Part shown: positions 8,882 through 18,138 of the stretch, piece after piece
Numbering within the stretch: the stretch's first letter is position 1
Layout of the letters: the number at the start of each line of letters is the position of its first letter
Origin: Marivivens sp.
Lineage (GTDB): Bacteria > Pseudomonadota > Alphaproteobacteria > Rhodobacterales > Rhodobacteraceae
Assembly: GCA_024642115.1 (NCBI GenBank)
Contig: JAHEBU010000003.1
Coordinates: 62,001-126,000 of the forward strand
Direction: 5' to 3'
DNA length: 64,000 nt
Position numbers and translations under genes: made by a program
The notes under the pieces: generated by a model
Databases searched by the model: none
What the model was told of the DNA's origin: nothing
What the model saw: only the letters and a program-made list of their open reading frames with translations

Positions 8882-9792
8882 GCAGCCACCGGGGCACGCT
8901 TGGTCAGGCCCAGCTTGGCGCGCACTTCGGCAGGGCCGATGACCCGCGCACCCATGTTTTCAATGATCCCCGCGGCGCGTTCCACCAGTTGGGCATTAGT
9001 GGCCAACTGCCCCTTGCCCAGCCACAGATTGTCCTCGAGCCCGACGCGCACATTGCCCCCCGCCAGCACTGCGGCGGCGGCATAGGCCATCTGGTTGCGA
9101 CCCAGGCTGAACGCCGAAAAGGTCCAGTCGCGCGGAACGTTGTTGACCATCGCCATGAATGTATTCAGATCATCCGGCGCGCCCCACGGCACGCCCATGC
9201 ACAACTGGACCAAGGCCGGGCCGTCCAGCACGCCATCCTCGACCAACTGCTTGGCATACCACAGATGGCCAGTATCAAACGCCTCGATCTCGGGCTTGAC
9301 CCCCAGATGGGTCATCATCCGGCCCATCGCTGTGAGCATCCCCGGCGTGTTGGTCATCACGTAATCGGCCTCGGCAAAGTTCATCGTGCCACAGTCCAGC
9401 GTGCAAATCTCGGGCAGGCATTGCGCCACATGTTCGACACGTTCAGCGGCCCCCGCCATGTCGGTCCCGTCGATCAGCGGCAAGGGGCGCTCGGTCGGGC
9501 CGAATATCATGTCGCCACCCATGCCTGCGGTCAGGTTCAGGACCACATCCACATCGGCTGCGCGGATACGGTCGGTCACCTCGCGGTACAGGTCCAGCCG
9601 GCGGGACGGCTTGCCGGTGTCCGGGTCGCGCACATGGCAATGCACGATGGCCGCCCCAGCCTTGGCCGCATCAATCGCACTGGCGGCAATCTGCGCGGGG
9701 CTTCGCGGAACATGCGGGCTGCGGTCCTGCGTGGCCCCTGATCCTGTGACAGCACAGGTGATGAACACTTCGCGATTCATTTGCAGCGGCAT
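8878..9792 (-). CDS. BKACE-family beta-keto acid cleavage enzyme (probable dehydrocarnitine cleavage)
   Basis: 304 residues from the ATG at 9792, which has GGGAGGG just upstream; a longer frame reaches 9825. The metal-binding HCHVRD motif lies near residue 51 and the family N-terminus VFITCAVTGSGATQD is present. BKACE enzymes cleave beta-keto acids with acetyl-CoA. Next to a carnitine dehydrogenase the expected reaction is 3-dehydrocarnitine plus acetyl-CoA to acetoacetate plus betainyl-CoA. It is the first gene of the five-gene operon running down to 5793. Confidence 0.9.
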   Translation of the reverse strand: MPLQMNREVFITCAVTGSGATQDRSPHVPRSPAQIAASAIDAAKAGAAIVHCHVRDPDTGKPSRRLDLYREVTDRIRAADVDVVLNLTAGMGGDMIFGPTERPLPLIDGTDMAGAAERVEHVAQCLPEICTLDCGTMNFAEADYVMTNTPGMLTAMGRMMTHLGVKPEIEAFDTGHLWYAKQLVEDGVLDGPALVQLCMGVPWGAPDDLNTFMAMVNNVPRDWTFSAFSLGRNQMAYAAAAVLAGGNVRVGLEDNLWLGKGQLATNAQLVERAAGIIENMGARVIGPAEVRAKLGLTKRAPVAA

Positions 9793-9924
9793 GGAACCCT
9801 CCCGTTTTGCCAGACGGAACGCCATTTCGCGCCAAGGTGCAAGCAGTCGATCATGAGGGGCAGGCCGATCCGTCCGACCGACCTCGGGTCCGCACCTTGA
9901 TGGCCGGACCCTCGGCCGGACAGA

Positions 9925-10470
9925 TCACCAGCCGGAAATCTGCGCCCGCGCAAACCCGGAATCGACGACGTATTTCGTCAGCAGAAAGTCCGCAGTTTTC
10001 TCGAAAAAGAACGGCTCGGGCGTGATGGTCAGGAACCGGCTGGGCAGCAGCGGCCAGCCTTTTCTGCCATTCGCGAAATTGACATCCGCCAGATAAATGC
10101 GGTCTTGCGCCATGTTGGTCACGATATAATTGACCCGGTAGGTCGTGTCGTCCGACTGGCCGTCAAACGTCGTGACGGGAATGGGTGTGTGGGTCCAGCG
10201 GGGCATGTACCCATCCGGAGTGTCAAAGCCGACATCCTGATACAGCCAGAATTTCACGGAAAACCCTTCGGACAGGGTCGGTGTGGTGGGCCTGCCCAGA
10301 ACCCTGAGCCATTCGATGGTCCCAAAGGCCACGTCGGAAAACGCGTTGTGCACCGCGCCGGTCGCCACGGACCTGGCCCACACATCGTAAGTGTCCTTGG
10401 TCAGTGGTCGATCAAACAGCGGCGCAATATCTTTGTGGAGGGTGGTCGATTCAAGATTTGACTGCATCAT
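9925..10470 (-). CDS. Hypothetical protein
   Basis: 181 residues from the ATG at 10470, chosen because GGA lies five bases upstream and the protein then begins MMQSNLESTTLHKDIAPLF; a longer frame reaches 10551. No signal peptide is evident. It is rich in aromatic residues and ends in EKTADFLLTKYVVDSGFARAQISGW. I do not recognise a family. It is separated from the carnitine operon by about 130 bases on the same strand. Confidence 0.6.
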   Translation of the reverse strand: MMQSNLESTTLHKDIAPLFDRPLTKDTYDVWARSVATGAVHNAFSDVAFGTIEWLRVLGRPTTPTLSEGFSVKFWLYQDVGFDTPDGYMPRWTHTPIPVTTFDGQSDDTTYRVNYIVTNMAQDRIYLADVNFANGRKGWPLLPSRFLTITPEPFFFEKTADFLLTKYVVDSGFARAQISGW

Positions 10471-10790
10471 GTTTTCCAAAAAATGAGGATGAAAGGGAAT
10501 TGGCGTCAAAACCTGACCGGGATGGAGCATCCGTTTCAGGGCGACTCGCAAGTCTATTCGCGGCGACCCTGCCGACCGGCCATTGTCAGCCGATCCGCAG
10601 CCAAATCCCTGACAGTGGACCCTCCTGTCGCCCCGCGTCGATGCTCGTTTTCAGCGCTGGTTCGGACCTCTGACTTGACACACCGCCCCCTCTTGCGCCA
10701 CCAAGCGGCATGGTCAGACACCACCGCCCTCACAGCGTCTATTTTACCGCCCCCACATAGGGCGCGGTTGGTGATTTCTGTCTTGATCCC

Positions 10791-10816
10791 AAACCGCCGC
10801 AGGGCGGTTTTTTGTT
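10791..10816 (+). terminator. Rho-independent terminator
   Basis: AAACCGCC and GGCGGTTT form a perfect eight-pair stem around a four-base loop and run into a T-rich tail. It lies about 40 bases before the GNAT start, and no annotated plus-strand gene precedes it, so it may end an unannotated small RNA in 10552-10790. Confidence 0.75.
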
Positions 10817-10850
10817 GGGCGTCCTGTGGCCAGTCCCAAGGACCCCTACG

Positions 10851-11297
10851 ATGCCCCCCACGATCCGCCCCGCCACCGCCCGCGACGTGCCTACGCTGCA
10901 CCGCCTGATCCGCGCCCTGTCGGCCTTTCATGGCGAAGAGGCGACGATCAGCCTTGAACGCACGCAGACCCTGTTCATCGGCGGCCCGGCGACCGCCCTG
11001 CTGGCCTGCGATGCGTCGGGGGTTATTGGCTACATCGCCTGCCTGCCTGTCCTGCGGCTGAACTCCGGAACCTCATTCCTTGATCTTCAGCACCTTTATG
11101 TCTGCGAAGGTAACCGCTCGCGCGGCATCGGCCGGTCGCTGATTGTCGCCGCCTGTGATCTTGGCCGGGCGCAAGGTCTGACCCACGCCCGGATCGGCAC
11201 CCACCCCGACAATGCTGGGGCACAGGCCGCCTACCGCGCCATGGGACTGACGGAAACAGGACCGTTCGGCCCGCATTTCCGGATCGCGCTGGACTAG
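10851..11297 (+). CDS. GNAT-family N-acetyltransferase
   Basis: 148 residues from the ATG at 10851 (AAGGA upstream), starting MPPTIRPATARDVPTLHRLI. It has the acetyl-CoA loop CEGNRSRGIGRSLI (R/Q-x2-G-x-G/A) and the C-terminal NAGAQAAYRAMGL segment typical of GNAT enzymes. It transfers an acetyl group from acetyl-CoA to an unknown amine. It follows a strong terminator, so it must have its own promoter or rely on read-through. Confidence 0.87.
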   Translation: MPPTIRPATARDVPTLHRLIRALSAFHGEEATISLERTQTLFIGGPATALLACDASGVIGYIACLPVLRLNSGTSFLDLQHLYVCEGNRSRGIGRSLIVAACDLGRAQGLTHARIGTHPDNAGAQAAYRAMGLTETGPFGPHFRIALD

Positions 11298-11329
11298 GCC
11301 CGCGCCCCGGCGCACCCGGGACGCGGGCC
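11297..11329. terminator. Strong hairpin between convergent genes
   Basis: GGCCCGCG pairs with CGCGGGCC, extended by CCCGG/CCGGG after one mismatch. It begins at the stop codon of the GNAT gene and lies before the end of the convergent gene at 11345, as a bidirectional terminator would. There is no T-tract. Confidence 0.45.
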
Positions 11330-11344
11330 ACCGCCAATGACCCG

Positions 11345-11797
11345 TTACGCTCCGATGCGGACCCGTAGCGGCATCAATATCTCGGGAATGCCGAACAGGA
11401 TCACGATCCCTTGCAGAACCGACAAAAGGCCGAGGAGTCTGGCTATCGTGCCGATCCAGCCTGTCTTTCCGATCATGGCGGTGCTGCGCATTTCGCCGCT
11501 GCCCGGATCAAACCGGCCAGCGACCTTGTCACCTGTCCGCTGGACCGGGATGCGGCTCCAATATTCGGGTGCGTATTGGGGCCGGGGCCGGGCCGGGGTG
11601 TCCAGCCCAAAGACCGGCCGATAGACCGTATAGCCGTCGTGATCGCGCATGGTGTCCAGCCCCAGGACGATCAGAGGGGCGGGTTCTGACCGGGCGACGA
11701 ATTCCTGACCCATGTTGGCCGTAGCTTCTGCGACAAACCACAAGATCGCCCCGACAAGGAGGTATTTGAAAGCTGTCCAGACTTTGCCCATCGTCAT
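11345..11797 (-). CDS. DUF3592-like small membrane protein
   Basis: 150 residues. One membrane helix near the N-terminus (YLLVGAILWFVAEATA) and one near the C-terminus (LLGLLSVLQGIVILFGI) flank a soluble loop with YTVYRPVF and a beta-rich stretch, as in DUF3592 proteins. The function is unknown. Confidence 0.65.
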   Translation of the reverse strand: MTMGKVWTAFKYLLVGAILWFVAEATANMGQEFVARSEPAPLIVLGLDTMRDHDGYTVYRPVFGLDTPARPRPQYAPEYWSRIPVQRTGDKVAGRFDPGSGEMRSTAMIGKTGWIGTIARLLGLLSVLQGIVILFGIPEILMPLRVRIGA

Positions 11798-11953
11798 CCC
11801 TGTCGCAGCCTCACTCGTTTCCCGGTCTTATTCCTTCTCAATCTGGCAATATTTGGACCCAACCGGACACGCCCCGCCCACAAGAGGGCAAGTCATTAAC
11901 TATTTTTCCATTTTGAATCAGCCATCTAAGGCGCGTTCAAACGTAACCACCCT

Positions 11954-12994
11954 TCAATAGGGCATCGGATAGGCTTTGTGGACCGTGTCGATGTCGGCGA
12001 TCACCTCGTCCGACAGGATCAGATCGCGGCCCGCCAGAATCTGCTCCAGCTGCCCCACCGTCGTCGCCCCAAAGATGGCCGAGACCGGAAACGGCCGCGT
12101 TCTCTGCCACGCCATCGCCATGTGAACCGGGTCGATCCCGTGCCGGGCCGCAAGGTCCAGATAGGCCTGCACCGCCCCGAACACCCGGTCGGATTTCCGC
12201 CCGCCAAGGTCGCCGTTCAGGTCCATCCGGCTAGCCTTTGGAATGGCCCCGCCCTGATATTTCCCTGTAAGCAACCCCGCCGCCAGCGGCGAGAACGACA
12301 GCAGCGTCACATCCTCGTTCACCGCCACCTCGGACAGGTCGGTGTCGTAGAACCGGCACAGCAGCGAATATTCGTTCTGGATCGTCGCCATCCGGGGCAA
12401 ATTGGCCTGTTCGGCCACATCGACCCATTTCGTGGTCCCCCATGCCGTCTCGTTCGACAGCCCGATCGCCCTGATCTTGCCAGCCTTGATTTGCAAATCC
12501 AAGGCCTCCAGAACCTCGGCCATCATGTCCATCGTCTGCTGACGATCCTGCCCCGACGGATCGTACCCCCAGTTGCGCCGGAACGCCCAGGTCCCCCGCG
12601 ACGGCCAGTGGATCTGATACAGGTCGATCACATCGGTTTTCATCCGCTTGAGCGAGGCATCGACCGTTTCGGGGATCAGGGACGCGTCCGGCCCTCTGTC
12701 GCCCCGGATCGCGTTGTGGGGGCCCGCGATCTTGGTCGCCAAGATGACCTTGTCCCGGTTGCCGGGCTTGGCCAGCCAGTTACCCAGAATCTCTTCGGAC
12801 CGACCACAGGTTTCCTTGGCCAAGGGGTTGACCGGATACATCTCGGCGCAGTCGACAAAGTTGATCCCCGCCGCCACTGCCCGGTCCAACTGTCCGTGCG
12901 CGTCGGCCTCGGGGGTCTGGTTGCCGTAAGTCATCGTGCCAAGGCACCATTCGGTGACCTGAATATCGGTCCGGCCAAGGGGGAGGGTCTTCAT
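11954..12994 (-). CDS. Aldo/keto reductase
   Basis: 346 residues from the ATG at 12994 (MKTLPLGRTDIQVTEWCLGTMTYG); the open frame extends upstream but the family begins here. The catalytic Asp (FVDCAEMYPV), Tyr (EMYP), Lys (ATKIAG) and His (YQIHWPSRG) of the AKR tetrad are visible. The SLLCRFYDTDLSEVA and SFSPLAAGLLTGKY segments match Tas/YajO-like AKRs. It reduces aldehydes or ketones with NADPH; substrate unknown. It is divergent from the MFS gene. Confidence 0.92.
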   Translation of the reverse strand: MKTLPLGRTDIQVTEWCLGTMTYGNQTPEADAHGQLDRAVAAGINFVDCAEMYPVNPLAKETCGRSEEILGNWLAKPGNRDKVILATKIAGPHNAIRGDRGPDASLIPETVDASLKRMKTDVIDLYQIHWPSRGTWAFRRNWGYDPSGQDRQQTMDMMAEVLEALDLQIKAGKIRAIGLSNETAWGTTKWVDVAEQANLPRMATIQNEYSLLCRFYDTDLSEVAVNEDVTLLSFSPLAAGLLTGKYQGGAIPKASRMDLNGDLGGRKSDRVFGAVQAYLDLAARHGIDPVHMAMAWQRTRPFPVSAIFGATTVGQLEQILAGRDLILSDEVIADIDTVHKAYPMPY

Positions 12995-13112
12995 ATCTGG
13001 CGTCCTTGCATGTCTGTTCCGGCGCAACCTAGCCAGATGACCGGGGACAGCAAGACGACAGGCGCGATAATTGACCATTGCACCTGCCCCGGCCCGATCC
13101 CAAGGTGCGCTC

Positions 13113-14345
13113 ATGCGCCTGATCATCTCTTTCGCCGCCCTCTTTGCCTCGGTTGCCATGTTGCAACTGTCGTCAGGGGGCGTCGGGCCACTGGACGCGC
13201 TGACGGGGCTGGGGGCCGGGTTCACCAAGTCCCAGGTCGGCATCCTCGGCTCGGCCCATTTCCTTGGCTTCTTCATCGGCTGCTGGTGGGCGCCGCGCCT
13301 GATGGGCGATGTGGGCCACGCCCGCACCTATGCGACGTTTACCGCGATGGGGGCGATCGGCCTTGCCGCCCATGTCCTTGTGACCGATCCGGCGTGGTGG
13401 GCGTTGTTCAGAATGGCGACGGGCCTGTGCGTGGCGGGCTGCTATACGGTGATCGAGGCGTGGTTGCAGGCCAAGCTGACCAACGAAACGCGCGGGCGGG
13501 CGATGGGGACCTACCGGGTCATCGACATTTCGGCTTCGCTGGTCGCGCAGTTCATGATCGGCCAACTGGCCAGCATGGAGACCTATATCGCCTACAATCT
13601 GCTGACGATCCTGTGCTGCGCGTCGGTCCTGCCGCTGGCCATCACCAAAACCGCCGAGCCTGTATCGACAGGGGCCACCCGCCTGCGGCCGTCGCTGGCC
13701 TGGGCGCGGTCGCCGCTGGCCACGGTTGCCGTAATCGTGTCGGCCCTGTCGGCAGCGTCGTTCCGGATGGTCGGGCCGATCTATGGGCAAGAGGTCGGTC
13801 TGCGCCCTGACCAGATTGGCGGATTTCTGGCGGCCTATGTGGCGGGCGGGGCGCTGGCGCAGTATCCGGTGGGCTGGCTTGCCGACAAATACGACCGGCG
13901 CTGGGTACTGATCGGGTTGTCTGTCGCCTCTGGCACGGCCTGCATGGTCACGATTGTCGCGGCCGGTATGGGCACCGCGGGCATCCTGATCGCGGCGGGC
14001 CTGTTCGGGCTGAGCAGTTTTCCCATCTATTCTATCGCCTCGGCCCACGCCCATGATTTCGCAAGCGACGACGAACGGGTCGAACTCTCCGCAGCGCTCA
14101 TGTTCTTTTACGCGGTGGGTGCCATCGCCGCGCCATGGGGAACATCCTACCTGATCGAGCTTTTCGGTCCTGCGGCGCTGTTCGTGGTGTTGGCGCTGGG
14201 GCATCTGGCCCTGGTCGTGTTCGGTGTGGCCCGGATGCGCGCCCGCCCTGCCCCCGACCCCGACAGCCGCACCCGCTATGTCTATGCGCCGCGCACCTCG
14301 TTCCTGATCGGACGATTGACCGGACGGCAGCGCGGCAGGGATTGA
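13113..14345 (+). CDS. MFS transporter
   Basis: 410 residues from the ATG at 13113, preceded by AAGGTG; an earlier in-frame ATG at 13071 lacks a good ribosome site. About 12 hydrophobic segments are present, with the MFS loop motif seen as GWLADKYDRRWVL in the second half, after a long middle region. It resembles YcaD-like transporters. The substrate cannot be read. The C-terminal tail is basic and probably cytoplasmic. Confidence 0.88.
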   Translation: MRLIISFAALFASVAMLQLSSGGVGPLDALTGLGAGFTKSQVGILGSAHFLGFFIGCWWAPRLMGDVGHARTYATFTAMGAIGLAAHVLVTDPAWWALFRMATGLCVAGCYTVIEAWLQAKLTNETRGRAMGTYRVIDISASLVAQFMIGQLASMETYIAYNLLTILCCASVLPLAITKTAEPVSTGATRLRPSLAWARSPLATVAVIVSALSAASFRMVGPIYGQEVGLRPDQIGGFLAAYVAGGALAQYPVGWLADKYDRRWVLIGLSVASGTACMVTIVAAGMGTAGILIAAGLFGLSSFPIYSIASAHAHDFASDDERVELSAALMFFYAVGAIAAPWGTSYLIELFGPAALFVVLALGHLALVVFGVARMRARPAPDPDSRTRYVYAPRTSFLIGRLTGRQRGRD

Positions 14346-14416
14346 TCCCGATCAACGACATCCTCCGGTCCAGCCGCCAAAGATGACTGATCCCACCCAG
14401 ATCAGGAGTCAGTTCC

Positions 14417-15172
14417 ATGCCAAAACGATTCGACACCAAGACAGCCATCGTCACCGGCGCCGGTTCGGGGATCGGCGCGGCCATCGCCCGGCAGTTGGCT
14501 GCCGAAGGGGCGACAGTCATTCTGGCCGACCTTGATGAACCGGGGGCCGAGGCCATCGCCAAAGAGATCCGGGCAAAGGGCGGAACAGCCCATGTGCGCA
14601 CCGTCGATACCAGCGGGGCCGCCCAAGTCGAATCCCTGATGGAATTCGCAAAGTCCACATGCGGCGGGCTGCATCTGTTGGTCAACAACGCCGGAATAGG
14701 CGGACCTGCCAACGTGACCGGAGAGTATCCGCTGGACGGCTGGCACAAGGTGATGGACGTGAACCTGAACGGCGTGTTCTACGGCCTGCGCTACGGCCTG
14801 CCGTTGATCGAGGCGTCGGGGGGCGGGGCGGTCGTCAACATGGCGTCAATCCTTGGCACAGTCGGGTTCCAGACCGCCTGCGCCTATACCGCCGCCAAAC
14901 ACGCCGTGGTCGGACTGACCAAAGTGGCGGGGATGGAATATGCCAAGCGCGGCATCCGTATCAACGCGGTCGGGCCGGGGTTCATCGCCACACCTCTGCT
15001 GGAGAAGAACTTGGACAAGGCCGCGCTTGAGGGTATCGCCCAAATGCATCCCATCGGCAGGCTGGGCACCGCCGAGGAAGTCTCTGCCCTGACCTGTTTC
15101 CTCTTGTCGGATGCGGCGTCGTTCATCACGGCCAGTTATCATCTGGTCGATGGCGGCTATACGGCACAGTAG
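14417..15172 (+). CDS. SDR-family oxidoreductase
   Basis: 251 residues, with AGGAG seven bases before the ATG. It shows the cofactor motif [12 protein letters not shown] near residue 13, NNAG near 89, the catalytic Ser in [10 protein letters not shown] and the YTAAKHA Tyr-Lys pair near 155. The Asp after the second strand (LADLDEPG) favours NAD over NADP. The substrate is unknown; it resembles 2,5-diketogluconate or 3-oxoacyl-ACP reductase-like SDRs. Confidence 0.9.
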   Translation: MPKRFDTKTAIVTGAGSGIGAAIARQLAAEGATVILADLDEPGAEAIAKEIRAKGGTAHVRTVDTSGAAQVESLMEFAKSTCGGLHLLVNNAGIGGPANVTGEYPLDGWHKVMDVNLNGVFYGLRYGLPLIEASGGGAVVNMASILGTVGFQTACAYTAAKHAVVGLTKVAGMEYAKRGIRINAVGPGFIATPLLEKNLDKAALEGIAQMHPIGRLGTAEEVSALTCFLLSDAASFITASYHLVDGGYTAQ

Positions 15173-15248
15173 GGGCGTCGCGGCCTCTGGCCCTTGGGCC
15201 AAAGCCGCATTAAACGGGGTGCCAACCGACCCGGAAGGCACCCTGACC

Positions 15249-16961
15249 ATGGCCCGCACGCTGATCACTTCTGCGATCCCCTATATCAACGGGATCAAGC
15301 ATCTGGGAAACCTTGTGGGGTCCCAGTTGCCTGCCGACCTATATGCCCGCTACTTGCGGGCGCGGGGACAAGAAGTGTTGTTCCTGTGTGCCACCGATGA
15401 ACACGGCACCCCCGCCGAACTGGCCGCCGCCAAGGCGGGCAAGCCGGTGGCCGAATATTGCGCCGAAATGCATCAGGTGCAGGCGCAGATCGCCGCTGGC
15501 TTCCGCCTGTCATTCGATCATTTCGGGCGGTCCTCGAACCCGCAGAACCACACACTGACCCAACATTTCGCGGGCCAGTTGAACAAGGCCGGGCTGATCC
15601 GCGAAGTCAGCGAAAAGCAGATGTTTTCCAATGCCGATGGCCGGTTCCTGCCGGATCGGTATATCGAGGGGACCTGCCCCAACTGCGGCTTTGACAGCGC
15701 CCGCGGGGACCAGTGCGACAATTGCACCAAACAGCTGGACCCCACTGACCTGATCAATCCCCGCTCGGTCATTTCCGGGTCCACTGATCTGGAAATCCGC
15801 GAGACGAAACACCTCTATCTGCGGCAATCCACCCTGCGCGACCAGTTGCAGGCATGGATCGATTCCAAGACCGATTGGCCAATCCTGACGACATCAATTG
15901 CCAAGAAGTGGCTCAACGATGGCGAGGGGTTGCAGGACCGGGGCATCACCCGCGACCTTGATTGGGGGATCCCCGTGCGTGACGGCGACCAGCCTTGGCC
16001 GGGGATGGAGGGCAAGGTGTTCTACGTCTGGTTCGACGCCCCCATCGAATACATCGCCTGTGCGCAGGAATGGGTGGATGCGGGCAAAGGCACCGATTGG
16101 GAACGCTGGTGGCGGACCGACAAGGGCGCCGATGACGTCCGCTATGTCCAGTTCATGGGCAAGGACAACGTGCCGTTCCACACCCTGTCCTTCCCCGCCA
16201 CGATTCTGGGGTCCGGCGAGCCGTGGAAGCTGGTCGATTACATCAAGTCGTTCAACTACCTGAATTATGACGGCGGCCAGTTCAGCACGTCGCGCGGCCG
16301 TGGCGTGTTCATGGATCAGGCGTTGGAAATCCTCCCCAGCGACTACTGGCGCTGGTGGCTGCTCAGCCATGCCCCCGAAACGTCCGACGCCGAATTCACT
16401 TGGGAGAATTTCCAGACCTCGGTGAACAAGGATCTGGCCGACGTTCTGGGCAATTTCGTGAGCCGGATCACCAAATTCTGCCGGTCGAAATTCACCGAAG
16501 CCGTCCCCGAGGGTGGGGAATATGGCGAGCGGGAACTTGCCCTGATCGCCGACCTGACCGCCAAGACCCGCGCGTTTGAGGGATACATGGACGCCATCGA
16601 GGTCCGCCGCGCCGCCGCCGAATTGCGCAGCATCTGGGTTGCAGGCAACGAATATTTGCAGGCCGCCGCCCCTTGGACCACGATCAAGACAGACCCTGTG
16701 ATGGCCGCCATGCAGGTCCGGCTGGGCCTGAACCTCGTGCGGTTCTATGCAGTCTTGTCCGCCGCCTTCATCCCCGATGCCAGCGCCGAACTCATGGCCG
16801 CGATGCACACCGAAGACGCCACATGGCCCGACGACGTGCCAGCGGCCCTTCAACTGCTCGCCCCCGGCCACGCCTTCACCGTTCCCGAAGTGACGTTCCG
16901 CAAGATCACCGACGACGAACGGGCCGACTGGCAAACGCGGTTCGCCGGGGTGCGAACCTGA
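15249..16961 (+). CDS. metG: Methionyl-tRNA synthetase
   Basis: 570 residues starting [22 protein letters not shown]; the HIGH-type motif is HLGN. A zinc knuckle of four cysteines (CPNCG ... CDNC) is near residue 145. The KMSKS position reads FSTSRGRG, a form seen in this MetG subgroup. The helical anticodon-binding domain fills the last 180 residues. There is no C-terminal tRNA-binding extension. The frame is open upstream to 15111, but homologous starts begin at 15249. Confidence 0.97.
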   Translation: MARTLITSAIPYINGIKHLGNLVGSQLPADLYARYLRARGQEVLFLCATDEHGTPAELAAAKAGKPVAEYCAEMHQVQAQIAAGFRLSFDHFGRSSNPQNHTLTQHFAGQLNKAGLIREVSEKQMFSNADGRFLPDRYIEGTCPNCGFDSARGDQCDNCTKQLDPTDLINPRSVISGSTDLEIRETKHLYLRQSTLRDQLQAWIDSKTDWPILTTSIAKKWLNDGEGLQDRGITRDLDWGIPVRDGDQPWPGMEGKVFYVWFDAPIEYIACAQEWVDAGKGTDWERWWRTDKGADDVRYVQFMGKDNVPFHTLSFPATILGSGEPWKLVDYIKSFNYLNYDGGQFSTSRGRGVFMDQALEILPSDYWRWWLLSHAPETSDAEFTWENFQTSVNKDLADVLGNFVSRITKFCRSKFTEAVPEGGEYGERELALIADLTAKTRAFEGYMDAIEVRRAAAELRSIWVAGNEYLQAAAPWTTIKTDPVMAAMQVRLGLNLVRFYAVLSAAFIPDASAELMAAMHTEDATWPDDVPAALQLLAPGHAFTVPEVTFRKITDDERADWQTRFAGVRT

Positions 16962-16965
16962 CATA

Positions 16966-16994
16966 GGGCCGGCGGCAGCAGTGCCGACCGGCCC
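16966..16994. terminator. Hairpin after metG
   Basis: GGGCCGGCGGCA pairs with TGCCG-A-CCGGCCC around a short loop, directly after the metG stop and before the convergent small gene. There is no T-tract. Confidence 0.5.
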
Positions 16995-17009
16995 CCAGGT
17001 CGTCCAAGA

Positions 17010-17297
17010 TCAATTGGTGTTTTCATCGTGCTTGAGGATGGTCTTGATCTGGGATGCCTTCATGTGATCGTTCGACATGGATTTGAGGACGGCATTGATC
17101 CGCGACAGCTTGTCGTAGCTCAGCGTCCGGGCCTTGCCCTTGACCCCCAAGGCATCGAGGTGCGTCTGCACGTTGCTGCGCATATCGACCAGAGAGGTCG
17201 CGTACGGGGTGGCCTGGACCGAAGCTGTGGCCGCCTGCGACCCCGTCGCCAGCAGAAGAGCAACGGCAGCGATAGCCGGAATCTGAGAGATTTTCAT
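17010..17297 (-). CDS. Small exported protein of unknown function
   Basis: 95 residues from the ATG at 17297 (AAGGAAG six bases upstream). The signal peptide MKISQIPAIAAVALLLATGSQA is followed by a mature helix-rich domain: LVDMRSNVQTHLDALGVKG, then LSYDKLSRINAVLKSMSNDHMKASQIKTILKHDE. No cysteine. No family recognised. The mature part is small and charged and may be periplasmic. Confidence 0.7.
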   Translation of the reverse strand: MKISQIPAIAAVALLLATGSQAATASVQATPYATSLVDMRSNVQTHLDALGVKGKARTLSYDKLSRINAVLKSMSNDHMKASQIKTILKHDENTN

Positions 17298-17530
17298 CTG
17301 ATACTTCCTTTTCAAAAGTGTCTGGCAGGTTTGCCATGATCCGTTTTTCGCACCGCTGCATGGGGTGCGCCTTGCAAGGACAATACCGTCGGGTATGCAA
17401 ATTCACGCTCGAGTGATCCCGACGAAACGAGCAGGGGCAGGCAGGTTCATCCTCATCAAACAAGGTGGCGACCTTGATTGGTTGCAGGGGTTCTGTAGGC
17501 TAGGCAAATCCGCACCCCACCTGTTCCGTC

Positions 17531-18069
17531 ATGCCCAAACGCCCCCTGACCGACGCCCCCCAGGTCGAAGTGACCAGCCGTGCCGCCCTGCGCGACTGGC
17601 TGGCCGACCATCACAGCCAGCCTAGCGGAGTCTGGCTCGTGACCTACAAAAAGGGGCCGCAGGCGACCTGCACCTCTCGACCGGGGACATCGTCAGGGAA
17701 TGTCTGTGTTTCGGCTGGGTGGACAGCCTGACCCGGCGCAAGGACGACCTGCGCTCGATGCTCTGGATCAGTCCGCGCAAGCCCGGATCGAACTGGAGCC
17801 GGGTGAACAAGGGCCTCGTGGCCGAGCTTGAAACAGCGGGGCAGATGACCGCGGGGGGCCGGGCCGTGATCGACCGGGCCAAGGCGGATGGCACATGGAC
17901 CGCACTGGACGATGTGGAAAACGGCGTGGTCCCGCCCGATCTTGAGGCGGCCCTCGAAATCCTGCTCAATGCCAAACGGGCCGAGACGCGGACGCGCAAG
18001 ATCGGCGATATCGTCGACGCGGCGCAGGCCGGAAAACGCCCGTTCCAATGGTCGCCAAACACCCGGTAG
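17531..18069 (+). pseudogene. YdeI/OmpD-associated (bacteriocin-protection) family gene, frameshifted
   Basis: The first frame reads MPKRPLTDAPQVEVTSRAAL and on to GVWLVTYKKGPQA, then runs into a stop. The family continues in another frame: DLHLSTGDIVRECLCFGWVDS, then SMLWISPRKPGSNWSRVNKG. One base is missing around 17664-17669; adding one base gives 179 residues, the normal length for the family. This is a real single-base loss or a sequencing deletion. The conserved ECLCFGWVDS and PRKPGSNWSRVNK blocks are intact, so the change looks recent. Confidence 0.75.
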
Positions 18070-18138
18070 TCAAGGTTATTGGATAGCGGCCCGGCGCAGG
18101 CTAAGGTCATTCAAATTCCTGAACCAGTTGGGTCTCTC

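Noticed and set aside
11978-13810. 610-residue plus-strand open frame opposite the aldo/keto reductase and MFS genes
   Set aside because: It is antisense to well-supported genes and has Arg/Pro/His-rich composition typical of GC-rich shadow frames.
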